A stretch of DNA of 64,000 nucleotides from Asterias rubens (taxonomy: Eukaryota; Echinodermata; Asteroidea; Forcipulatida; Asteriidae). The notes below the pieces were generated by a model that saw nothing but the letters and a program-made list of their open reading frames with translations, made no database searches and was not told the origin of the DNA. Below are positions 21,801 to 35,100 of this stretch, piece by piece. The stretch covers positions 11,408,001 to 11,472,000 of the forward strand of contig NC_047068.1 in NCBI RefSeq assembly GCF_902459465.1, written 5' to 3'. Each line of letters opens with the position of its first letter. Positions within the stretch are counted from its first letter, which is position 1. Position numbers and translations under genes: made by a program.

Positions 21801-24800
21801 AAAAACACCCTTGTCACACGAAGTTGCGTGCGTTATAGTTGGTTGATTTCGAGACCTCAAGTTCTAAATCTGAGGTCTCGAAATCAAATTCGTGGAAAAT
21901 TACGTCTTTCTCTAAAACTATGTCCCTTCAGAGGGAGCCGTTTCTCACAATGTTTTATACCATCAACCTCTCCCCATTACTCGTCACCAAGTAAGGTTTT
22001 ATGCCAATCATTATTTTGAGTAATTACCAATAGTGTCCACTGCCTTTAAGTCATCGTCAGGAGACTGTATTCCATATTATTGTTAAATAAAAAAATGCTT
22101 TGTAGGTTCCTCAGCTGACAGATCCACACTCACTGAACTGAGTGGCTACCAATCAATTGTACTTAGCAAATTAGATATTAAACTTGCATTGGGATAAAGA
22201 ACACTGTTTGTGTTTCTACCCTGACACCGATGTGTGTTAAGCACTGTATACGTTTAGAAAGAGCCTTTTACAAAAATTCACTTGCATGTAAATGCAATGC
22301 ATATTTCTTGGGTGGGCCACAGCAAGCCAAAACGAAAGTTATCAAAATAAATTCACATGAAATTGATAAATAAATACATCAATGTAAATGGTTTGTTGCT
22401 GTTATTGTTGTTGTTTACACTTTTGTCCCCTGATTTACCTGTATGTTGACAGCCAGGTCCAAAGTAAGTTGCAGCACAAGCTATATAATTTGAAGAAAAA
22501 CGAGGGAGAAATCAAGAAAATGTGTTTAATAACAACGCAGTGGTCTACGTGATTGACTTGGAGATCGTCTCCTCAGAACTGTGAGGTCTAGGTCTTCAGT
22601 GCAATTTGTATTATTTTTGAAGAACTGCTTTTGCATGTTTTGAAGCTCCTGGTGATGTGGTTGATTGATCAAGAGTGGTCATCAAAGTATTTTTTGGAAA
22701 AAAAACAACAAACTTGTTTGACTTTTTTTTCCATAAGGCCTTTTTGATCATGACGTTTTTTGAAAATCCCATCAATTACCCTATAGTTTTGCGCAGACAA
22801 GTAATGTTTTTATGCTTAACATTATTTTGAGTAATTACCAATAGTATCCAGTGCCTTTAATCGGTATTGACATTGACACTAATAATAATTGTTACTCACG
22901 TCCATCACACTCTCCTGTGTCTTGATGACAGGCAGTGCTTGAAGCACAATGGCATGATTGCTGACAGTCAACGCCAAACCTCCCCACTGGACAAGCTGAA
23001 ATCGCGAGATCAGAATAAGTTTGAATAAAACATGAATTATATTACATGTTGAATTGCATCGGAGATAAAGAATATTCAGTTTGGTTTTAACCATATACCA
23101 TGTGATTTAACATTGTAAATTTAGTACTTTCCCGAGTTCTGTAAAAGTGAATTAATGTTGGACGGTTTAAACTATAACAAAAAAAATGCGACTGGAAATT
23201 GCTAAAATGGGATATTCGATTAATATTTGTTTATGTTTATGAACACTAGTTCACTTTATACTTTCCGGAATATTCTATGAGTTGAAAAAAAATTGTGTTA
23301 ATTATGCACATTATGCAAATTTTTGTGATAATGATTGGTTTTATTTCAGTGGACTTAAATGTTACCTGTTTGTTGACAGTTCACTCCAAAATATGTGAAA
23401 GCACAATCTAAAAAACAAAACAAAATAGGACAGTGAGTTTACTCTTGGTTCAAAGAATATGAAACATGTCTCTTACTAAACTAAATTAAACTCAATGAAT
23501 ATACTTTTCATTTCTTCCAAATAACTCATAACGTGGTTAATAACATAACAAGACTCCCTAATGTCAGTAATAATAATAATAATAATAAGACTTGTAATGC
23601 GCACATATCCACCCTGCTGGGTGTTCAAGGCGCAGTTCAATAAGAGTATTAAAGTGCAACAAAACTTCTTTTTTTTAATTGCTACCTTAAGGATCTGCAA
23701 AAATACCATTTATCTCGAGACAAAAAAAACGTTCACTGCCGACCAATTTCCCCAACACTTTTCTGTTAAAATAAGAAAAGTGGAAATAGTACAGCACAGC
23801 CACTTTAGATTTGTATTTAAAAAAATAAATACATTTTTTTCAAAGTCAACAGATACAGCGTCAGACATTGGTCTCCACCAAAAAACACACTCGTAAAAAA
23901 GTAATACTATTAAAACCTTTTAGTCAATTCGAATCAAGACGCGAAAACCAGGAGGTTGATTTGTATGATAATTTTGTTCCATCGCTACAATCAAACCATG
24001 GAAACGTGCACAACACTCTCAGCCAATGATATGTCTTCGTTTGGGGTTGACGTTATTTGCAAGTAATCTATTTCGTCTGCTCGGAACTATAAGGTCCTTG
24101 AATGCAATTTGTATGAACTTTTTATTTTTACTACTTTGTAAATGGGGTTTGTTGATTTATTTCTGTTTGGCAAAAGAAACATTCGTTTTTAAATTATTTT
24201 TTTATTTTATTTTATTTTTGTTACTTGTAGTTTTCATTTATTAAAGAATGACCAGTTATTATTAAATTGCCATTAGAACCTTATGGTTTTGAGCAGACGA
24301 TTTAAAGCTTGTATGAACCAACCTTTGCGACAATAACACAACATGGACAAAAAATAACAACAAGCTAGACTCTCACTTGACGAAAATGTAAATGACAGAA
24401 AAAATACAATAATATTTAAACAAATCAACAACAACAACAACAACAACCTACCACCCTGACATTCCCCTGTGTCCTTGAAACATGTGACGTTGGTGGCGCA
24501 GTGACATGTTTGTTTGCAGTCAGCTCCGTAGGTCCCTTCTTCACATTCTGAAAATAATGATTACTTTTTTAATTCCTGCTTCATAGTTTGGAGAGATGTT
24601 CTTTGGTACAAGTTTTATTTTAGATTTAGAGTTTAGGATTTATATTTAAGATTTAGTGGGTTTAAAGACAGTGGACACTATTGGTAATTACTCAAAATAA
24701 TTGTTAGCATAAAACCTTAATTGGTAAGTAGTAATAGGGAGAGGTTGATAGTAGTATAAAACCTTGTGAGAAACGGCTCCCTCTGAAGTGATGTAGTTTT

Positions 24801-26121
24801 CGATAAAGAGGTAATTTTCCGCGAATTTGATTTCGAGACCTCAAGTTTCCGCGAATTTAATTTCGAGACCTCAAGTTTAGAACTTGAGGTATCGAAATCA
24901 AGCATCTGAAAGTACACAACTTCGTGTGACAAGGGTGTTTTTTTTCTTCTTCATAGTTATCTCGCAACTCCGACAACCAATTGAGCTCAATTTTTCACAG
25001 GTTTGTTAATTTATGTACATGTTCAGATACACCAAATGAGAAGATTGGATTTTGACAATTACCAATAGTGTCCACTGCCTTCAAGTCCATTCGTATTGGG
25101 TTTTGGGTTCTTAAATTGTGGTCCCTGCCTCCCTGTTTTTATTGTATATATGGATATTGCTTTTGCAAGTACCTGTATCTGCTTTTGTTTCAATGATTTT
25201 TGTTTGAGTGATTTTAAAAGCAGTTGAGCGCAATCTCTTTTTACAATTATATAATTATATTTTTGTTGTCGTTGCCCCTTTAATGCACTCACCTTGCATA
25301 CAGTCAAGTCCTTTGTAACCTGCTGCACACGAGCATCCATACGGATCAGGCAGGCAGAAAAGTTTTCCTCGGCAACCGTTACCATGGGGATCTCTTGAAC
25401 CCATGCAGTAATGGCTGCCATCTTGAGCAAAGACATCACGTCCAAGAACTTTTGACAAGAGTTTAAACAAATAATTAAATCCATGCTTAAAATAGTATAA
25501 AGCAAGTGCATTGAAAACTACACTTAAGAGACACAACTTATCGATTGATTGGTTATCGAATGATCGAATGACGCTTGAATCTTTGTCAAAAACTTCAACA
25601 AAATATTGGCTTACCTTCTTCGCAGTGGTTGCCTTTAAATCCTGGTGCACAAATGCATTGTCCAGATTTATCATGGCAAATGCCGCCATTGTAGCAAATT
25701 GGACATATGAAAGAGCAGCTATTGTCCGTCCCCCACCTTCCCGATGGACATGCTGCAAAGAGAATTGACGTTCGTTGGATTATGAACATCATATGGTTGG
25801 AATGTTTTTGTTAGAGATGTAGGCAACTTACAAGGCATTCAATTCAATTCAATTCAAAAAATGATAATGATAATGATAATGATAATGATAATGATAATGA
25901 TAATGATAATGATAATGATAATGATAATGATAATGATAATGATAATGATAATGATAATGATAATGATAATGATAATGATAATGATAATGATAATGATAAT
26001 GATAATGATAATGATAATGATAATGATAATGATAATGATAATGATAATGATAATGATAATGATAATGATAATGATAATGATAATGATAATGATAATGATA
26101 ATGATAATGATAATGATAATG

Positions 26122-26164
<43 letters not shown>

Positions 26165-29100
26165 CGAAAACTTACAAAGCGCCAAAGTCCGCCTAAAAGA
26201 CGCTCAAGGCGCTTCACATAGATACAATTTAACAAAAGAAAAACAAAGGCTAAAAAGAACTAATCTAAGTAATTAATCATTAACAAACCTAAGAAATTAA
26301 AAAACAGCAATACAGTTATAAAAACACACTAATACACAATATACAATAATTTAAAAATATAAAGATTACTTGACAAAATGACAAAGCAGATTATGTACAA
26401 ACGGTTGAAAATTATGCAATTATATACAACATACAAGCCTACAGATTTACAGTGCACTGAATGTTAGCAGAACTTATACCTTGTACTTGTACTTTAACAT
26501 TGTATGGTCGTAGGGGCACCACAGCTGACTTTTTGACGATTGTGCGCCATCCATTGGCGCACCTCCGCCATTAACCTCAATCTACTGGCCGGCAAATACT
26601 GGCCAGCGAAGTGCAGTCTACTGACCGACAGAAGTGCAATTTATACTGGCCAGCAGAAGTGCAATCTATACTGGCCACAAGTGTATAGCCTATACTGGCC
26701 AGCTATAGTTGTAGCTACATTGGCCGGCAGAACTGCAATCTATACTGGCCACAATCCATGTGTGTAGCCTATACTGGCCAATTATCAGTACAACAAAATA
26801 GCTTAATTTCTGAAAACACTAATTGATTAGCACAATCAATTAACACTGGAAGAAAGCACTCGCTAATTTAATATTCTTGAAAAAATGGCCGTTGATATGA
26901 TGTGATATAACATTTGAAAAATCAACCACATAAAACTTAAAGGCATTGGAAACCTTTTGTAATATTGCAAAGACAATATTCTCACTTGGTGGTGTGTCTC
27001 AACCTAATTATGGTTAAATTAACAAACCTGTGAAAACTTGGACTCAAAAATGTTTTTAATCGAAGCTGCAAGATAACAATAAAAGAAGAAAACCATCCTT
27101 GTTGCACAAACAAGTAACACTTACCTCTTACTATTAGTCTCATAATACCGTGGAGTTGAAGATGGACGAACCTCGTAAACATGACACTCGTAAACTCCGG
27201 CATCGCCTAAACAAGCATTTGAGATGATATGTGTCAGACCGTCCTGCGACCTGTCAATAAAAGGTCCACTGTTGTGCCTCCACCTGAAGGCAGAAGTTGG
27301 TGGGTTCACACTCCGCATTTCCAGGGTGACTGACTCGCCAACATTCACGGTCTTTGTCAACGTCAATGGTCGGATGTGAACTTCATTTTCTGCGGGGAAG
27401 AAAAGTTAATTTTTTTGTAATCATCTTGTTTGCAATGATTACGTTAAGTTTTGGCAGCGAGCAGCTCCACCATTAGTTCACCAAAACATAACGTTTGTGG
27501 TGATTATTTTTCTTGTATATTGGGGAAGTTTAGGAAAAGAACATTATTTTCTAACGTAAGAGTGGAGTGTGAAAATTGTGCCCTTTTTTAGTGGTGTGGC
27601 TTGTTTAAAAATGATGTTGTATTAGAGGAGGTTGTGAAAGGTGTTTCATACCATTCTTATGCAAGACGATTGTTGTTATCTGAGTTACTACATCGTCCAA
27701 ATCCGCTTGGCAGTAGAAGGCACCTATCCGAGTATTGCCCCCATTTTGGGGCAAGTACCATAGTGAGGCTGACGTATCCCCAGAGGGGTGGTTGACCTGA
27801 TGGGCGCCCAGAGGCAGACCTGGGGTGTCTGGGTGGCCCGTTCCAGACTTCCTCCCGAAGAAGATGTCAGCTGAGGCATCTCGGCTGCCCATGTAAGCAC
27901 CGATGAAGAAGTCATTATCAACGGCGGGGTCTATCAGGGGTGATGATGAGTAACATGTTGTATCCAGGTAGGATGTCTTGTTTACTGAGTGAGAAGTTGA
28001 AATAGTTGGCGGATTTATAGCATCAGCGATGAAGAATATAATCATAAAACAGTTATTACAGGAACACGTTGCCTTGGATCGACCGAGCTGGTCTTCAAAA
28101 AGGGTTTGTAACCGTTTGTTATAAAATGCATATGGACACAAATGCACACAAATTTGCCTCGAAATTGCGTGGTTTTCCTTTTACTTTACAAACTAACACG
28201 GTCAACCATTTATGGGAGTCAAAAATTTGACTCCAATAAATGGCCGACCGTGTTTGTCGACGAGGTAAAAGGAAAACCACGCAATTTCGAATGATACTAA
28301 CTGTGTGGATCATTATGTTCTAACAATATCTCTCTAACCATATGCATTTTATAACAATCGGTTAGAAATGCTTTTCACCGGATATTCTGTACCCCTCCCC
28401 CCTCTGGGAAATTAATGTGCTTAGGACTGTAGGTGGATCATTCAAAAGAGGCTGCTATCAATCTCCACAGTGGTTTTGACCTTTTAATAGTTTGTATTTG
28501 AAGGAAAATCAACACTTTTTTGCTTACAATGATAGCCTTCAAACACAAGAAGGAAATTGCTTCCAAATAAGCTGAAACAAACAAAATGGTATGAAATACC
28601 CATACAGGACGGCTTAATTGTAGAGGTCAGACTAATTGGAGACTTTCAAACGCTAGGTGGCAGCAGACTTTACAACGTAAGTTTTCATAGACCTTTTCAC
28701 AAACGGTATCACTGACCTTTTCACAAATACCCATTGCTTGCGCAAGCGCTAACTGTTGACTGAGTTGCAGGCTGGTCTATCTAGGGTTCAAACTTGATCG
28801 CTGTTGTTAGACCAGCGTGCACCTCATTCCACGCCTAATGATTGGGTGCGTACCGAGTACGCCTATTTGTCGCTCGGCCCCAGCGGCCAGCGGCCAGTCT
28901 ATCCAGGACCGCTGGGATGGGCTAATTGCTTGCACAGATTCTTGTTCAGGAAGTACCACGTCTGCAGTGCATAGAAATATGGCGCAGTGTGAGTGTGATG
29001 CATGATGGGACTGCGCATCATTAAACCAATGACAGTGCCTGATACGTTTGCCCATCCCAGCGACTTTGGTTAAAGCAAGGCGCTGGGGACGAGCGAAGGC

Positions 29101-32100
29101 AAAAGAGAGTTACGTAAGTGGATATTAATAACCTACCTTGTACATTTGGGCATTCGGTAGAGAACGATTCTGTCACAAACACTTCACAGATCTTCAGCGC
29201 AACTGGCGATTCCGATTCTTCGTGATCGATATCGACGCTAATGAATCGACCTTGGAGAGGTGGCTCACAGGTCATCACCAGCCATCCACGTGGTTGAGCC
29301 AGAGATTCGGTCACTATCCCACACACGCTGTTGTCAGTCAAAATTGAGCTCTCGCCAACCCGCACGACAGCTCCGATCAGGCGAGTGACTTGAAACAGTT
29401 TTTGAAACATAATATTTAGTAAAGCAGACTATGGGACGCTAGGTGGCAGCAGATATATTATGAGGTAACTTTCCTTAGAAGCACTTGACTTTGTCAAGGA
29501 CCAGTATGCTCACTTGGTGAACCCATTAAGTATTAAACGTGTGAACTTTTGAACTCAATTGGTAATTGAATTTGCACTCATGAAAAACCCACACCATGGT
29601 TGCATCTGTGTGTCCAGTGCATTTAAGGATCATTTCCTTGTACTTGGGCTCCATATTCAATAACTCTACGCTCTGTTTAATATTGTCAATAAACACTGTG
29701 CGGAACTTAGACGATTCGTAAACTGCACCATTTGATGACGAGCCCTAAATAATTGAAATTATAATGAAAGAGATTGTTGAACGCTAGTTGGCAGCAGATA
29801 TCCGAGCTAAATTATTCCTTGGTTATGTAAATCAGAACAGGAGCTCCTTGCACAGAAAAATTAATATGCAAAATGATATCCAACATCGATGTATATATAG
29901 GTTTTCTCGGTCAATTTCGGAAAAAGAGCAGCCAATTTAACCACCAAGCTATTCTATTTCGCGCAAAATCGAATGCTACCCAAAAGGGTCATTCGATTTC
30001 GTTTTGGGATTAGTCAAATGTAATGTTGCGTCATTCGAATTAACAAAATAATCATTCAATTTAACAATTCATTAAAGCAGCATTCAAATTCGCAGACACT
30101 TCTCGAGGCGTGTGTTTTACGAAAAAGAATGACGCTACGCTAAATTGAACAGAGTGCTTAAAGGAACACGTTGCCTTGGATCGGACGAGTTGGTCTATAA
30201 AAATCGTTTGAAACCGTTTGTTATGAAATGCATGGTTAGAAAGAGGTTTTAAAAGTATAATACAATGATCCACACAAATATGCCTTAAAATTGCGTGGTA
30301 TTCCTTTTACCTCGTCGACAAACACTGTCGGCCATTTATGGGAGTCAAATGTTTGACTCCCATAAATGGCCGACCGTGTTAGTTCGCAAAGTAAAACGAA
30401 AACCACGCAATTTCGAGGCAGATTTGTGTAAATAATTGTATTCTACTTTTACAACATCTTTCTAACCATATGCATTTTATAAAAAACGGTTACAAACGCT
30501 TTTGAAAGACCAACTCGACCGATCCAAGGCAACGTCTTTCTTTAAGGAACTTGAATGCCTCAAAACGAAATTGAATGACCGAATTCTGAATTTGAAACGC
30601 AGTAACAACTGGAAAAGCAAAACAGCTTTAATTCAAACGCATGAAAATTAAATTGTCTGCTGCCAACTAGCGTCAAAGTATTGGTCCCTGCGCAGACGTC
30701 ACACACGACTTTCTCTCTGCCACGGTCTGCCATTTTGAGAGTCAAATTGCATGCAAAGATACGGTGCTTGTGAAGCTTCATCCGCGTCGCTTTGTGCACA
30801 ACACACATAGGGAACCAGACTCCCAATATGGCGCAAGCAAGTGTTATCATGTGATTAAGTCATAGGGTGCGTTCGTTAAGCTCCCCTTGGTCTACCCCGG
30901 TGTGTCGCGGTTTTCTTTTCCATGACGAACGTGGGTAATTATCTGCACACGTTCGTCCTAGAAAAAAAATACTCCACACACCGGGGTCGACCTAGGGAAG
31001 CTAAACGAACGCACCCATTGGTGCATGGGGTCAATATAGCTCTATGTGTCTAATATAGCTCTAAGTGTCTGACGTTCACGTTCCATATTATTTGCGTGTA
31101 ACATGCATCCTTTTTTATACAAACCTCCCTAATAGCTATTTGACGCACGCAGACCTCGGTTTATCCTTTTTAAAAGATGTTGTGGACTCACTACGAGGGC
31201 ACTCGTTTTGTTTTGGTTTATATAAACATGTTACACAAAGCGTTAACCACATCACCAAATGGCTTATGACACTTTTGCATATAGCTCTGAAAACATTTAG
31301 AATCGTAATTGAATGTTCTATACTCAGTATTTGGGAAAGCAAACACCGGCGTATAAGTGACAGACAAACACCTGTGGTCGTTATTTTCTAAAAATGAAGG
31401 TGCACCGTTTTGAAAGTGGGTCAAGAAGAAGAGTTTTGCTTTTGTGTTATGATTGTGGTTTGAAAAGGAAATGTTCTTACCATCTGGCCCATGGTTTGCT
31501 ATGGTGATTTCTCTTATACATAAACTTCCTGATAGATCCATCCGCCACCATGGATGGACTTCCGACGCTAAGAATGAGATCAAAACACACAGATTAACCC
31601 AGGCCCGTAACAAAGTTCAAAGAGAAATAAATAAGACCCTTGTTGCATTACTTGTTTATAATAAACAGCTTCAGCTGAAGTATTTTATTATTTGAGTGAT
31701 AAATCTCTTTCTCAAAAACTTCCCATTGCTAGTTATACCACAATACAAATCACTGTGGTGATATCTGACAATCTCAGTGCATTGTCCCACTAGACAGTTT
31801 TTTGGCAGAAAACTTGGAGGCAGCCAATTGCAGTGTATGCAGAACCTCTTGTGTAACCTAATGAGTAATTTTTCAAACGTTATCTTACGATCCCCACGAA
31901 TAATATAATTATGTGAACATGTGAATGAATTGGTACCGGTGCTAGGAATATTTTTGTGAATTTCACCATCTGATAGAGGATAGATTTTATGACCGCGGGG
32001 AGGGCTGATAGACAAAATAACAAACTTTGACTTCTTTTACATGAAATTGGGTTGTGGTCAACGAAGTTACCGGTTGCAAGAAGCAGATTAGTTCATTCAA

Positions 32101-35100
32101 CCAGTAAAGAAAATAGATTGATCATTGTGTCCTCAATATGCCATTGAGTGACTCTTCACGAAATCTATTTGTTTTGAATCTCTGTCTATGCTAGCTGGGT
32201 TTTTTTGGTAAGGAAGCAGGATGTTGAGTTTGCTAAGGTCAAGCGTCAAGCCAAGAGCCCACTTCCTTCATTTCGGATGACAACATTTCGAAGCAGTTTT
32301 ATTCGGCATGCGTAGTTTTCAGGTCCCGTAACAAGTCGTTAAGTGGACAAGTCGTTAAGTGTTCTGTCGCGGTGTGAGAAAGTCGAGACGTGGTGGCGGC
32401 GTGATTCAGGTTTCCGCGATTGAATACTGCTCTCGTGAGATCTGAGTGCTCTCGCGCGAAGCTGCTGGTTGCCGACTTCTACTCCCAATAATAGACCCGT
32501 AGTCGTGAGAGCAGTTGTTTCGCGGGGCCAGCAGTCTCGCGAGAATACTGCCAGTGTCGCGGCAATCACAGAGAGATTTAAAGCGCTATCAATGCGACAG
32601 ACATTTAGCGACTTGTCCACAAGTCTAGTAATAGGAGAGACGCAATAATTTTTATATCTTTGACCTTCACCTCCACTTTACCTAATTACTGAATTCTGCG
32701 TTAACAAAAAAATTCTGAGCGGTACGATGTCGTGCAACATAAAAAGTACACTTTAGACTTGGTACTTTCCCGAGTTCTGTGAACAAGACCACAGGCAAAA
32801 GTTACTCCTTTGAGATTAGAGCCCACGACCTCTGCCAATCTAGAGCAGTGTGTTTACCAAACAAGACCACTGAGATTGAAAGAGGCAGTTTAGAATACTA
32901 ACATTTTAGCAGCGGTTACCGCATTGATTTAATTGATGCTAAATTTGCACCGGGGATAAAGAATAGCATTTGGATTGCTCCTAGTTCTGAGCAGATGAAT
33001 GGATTTTGTCTTTTGCTGATTCCCGCCTGTAGTTTTCTTGGCATTAAAAAAAAAAAAAATAAAAATAAAAATACATTTTTTGTACCTTGCAGTTATGCAC
33101 AGTTTTATGGCTCGGGAACACAAACTCAAAGAGGCTATTAATTGCTAACCCAATGGCAAACAAAAATAGAGTCCGCGAATGTATTTTTATTTTATTTTTT
33201 TGTTTTACTTGTTATGAATAAATGAACAATGTTTAAGTTCAGCATTTGTATGACAACGTAATCAACGCTCTTGGGGCGTTCATCGTGTATAGAGGTCGTT
33301 TTAAGCATTAAACAAGGTATGGGAAAATTAAGGGAAATTGTGCATGGAAGTGGCACTCAGTCAGAGTATAGGTAATGTAAAATACCAGTCTTTCACTTGG
33401 TGCATAAAATGAAAAATCTGAGAAAAATGTTACCCAATACTGTCTCCGAAGATGTAAGAGGACAATGAAAAAAAAAATTGTACAATTAATATAATGTGTG
33501 CTTTCAGATGCATAAGAAGGGCTCAAAGCCTGAACTCTTGAATGGACAATTTCTTTTTTTTCTCTCTCAAAAACTACGTTACTTTAGGGGGAGCCGTTTC
33601 TCACAATGTGTTATACTATAAATAACTCTCCATTACTCCTTACCAAGTAGGTTGTTTTTTATGCTTACAATTATTGCTATAGTAATTACCAATAGCGCCC
33701 AGTGCCTTTCAAGGAACATTACAGAGTTGGTAAAAAAACCAAAAACTTACACGGTGTAACGCGATGATAGAAGAAAACATCCCTTAAAGTATTTCTGTCT
33801 GTAATTTCATATATATTATGATAAGAAATGAATAAAACTACTTTCCCGTTTGAAATTGATCGCCCAGTGAGCGTTTTATGTCGTTTTATGTCGTGCTAAA
33901 ATAATGTGTTATCAGTTTTGCACTATTTCCTCGTGACCCAGATGTCCAATCGATCTCAAACTTAAACCGGTTTGTCAGTTAATGTCTATGGTGGATTTCA
34001 TAAAGTGCTAACACCGCCAGCATCTGTTTTGTTAGCAAAACAAAAACATCTTTGATGTTCCTTTACACCAATGTACTCACCCGTTGAGGAGCACGACACA
34101 CTATAAGGTGTGATCCCGTCTACAGCTTTGTTGGCTGTCTTTGTCCACGAAGTTGAAGACTGGAAAGCATTTTTACCAATCACATTGAGAGCGGCTGTTT
34201 GCCTGCAAAGGCCTGCTATGAATTGTATGAATCAATAGATACATTCAACAAAAGAGCTTTACCGACAGACAGTACTGAAATCTGATAATTTTTATACTCA
34301 AAACACCATTTGGTAACGCCATTAAAAAAAAGGGAACCATGCACAATTTTTCGTGAAGCGTGAGTTTTGCTTCAGTTCTTCACATTTGGGTTTCGCATTA
34401 GACTGTGATACAAAGTACCAATTTGACAGAGTGAGTGTTTTTGGGAAACAAAAAAAAGGTTTTTGTTGTAGTCATGTACAAATTAGCAGACTTGGTCAAA
34501 ATTAATGAGAATGTTAGGTTTTTCTTTTGAAATCTAGCTGCTTTTGAATGAAATTGGAGTAAAACCGAACAATAAAATGTAAAGCACAATACAAAACCAC
34601 GAAAAAATTGTATATTGCTAAAATTACAGCGAATGATTGGAATAGATTACTGACAATACTTACAAGTTACTTTAAAATTATACAAAACATTTGTGGTACA
34701 GTTAAAAAATAAGTAATTACCGTTTGACTAAAGAATTAAAAATATGAATTGAATTGGGAACAAAGGATTGTCGAAAACGAAGTGATTTTGTTTGTGGTGG
34801 ACGGAGTCTAATACCAGAGCGATTAAAAACAAAGCAATTAAAAAGTGGGTGGGTCGGGTCCTTCATTGCTGTACTTAACTTGGCAACCATTTTTGTTTCA
34901 AATTCTATATCCAAGGATGGCAAGATTAAACCTATGATCCGCTGAGCATTTTTCTTTACCCTGTCAAATTTCTTCTTACTCTGCTGTGAAAGTAAACCGT
35001 ATGTACATATTAAGTTAAAAGTTAAAATACTCTGTATCAAGGACTGATAAAATAAACGCAAGATGTCAACGGTTGTTTTCTGTATAATGAACTTTGCATA

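Noticed and set aside
25844-26235. Long Ser-Leu, Tyr-His and Met-Ile frames
   Set aside because: All come from the TGATAA array; low-complexity, on both strands.
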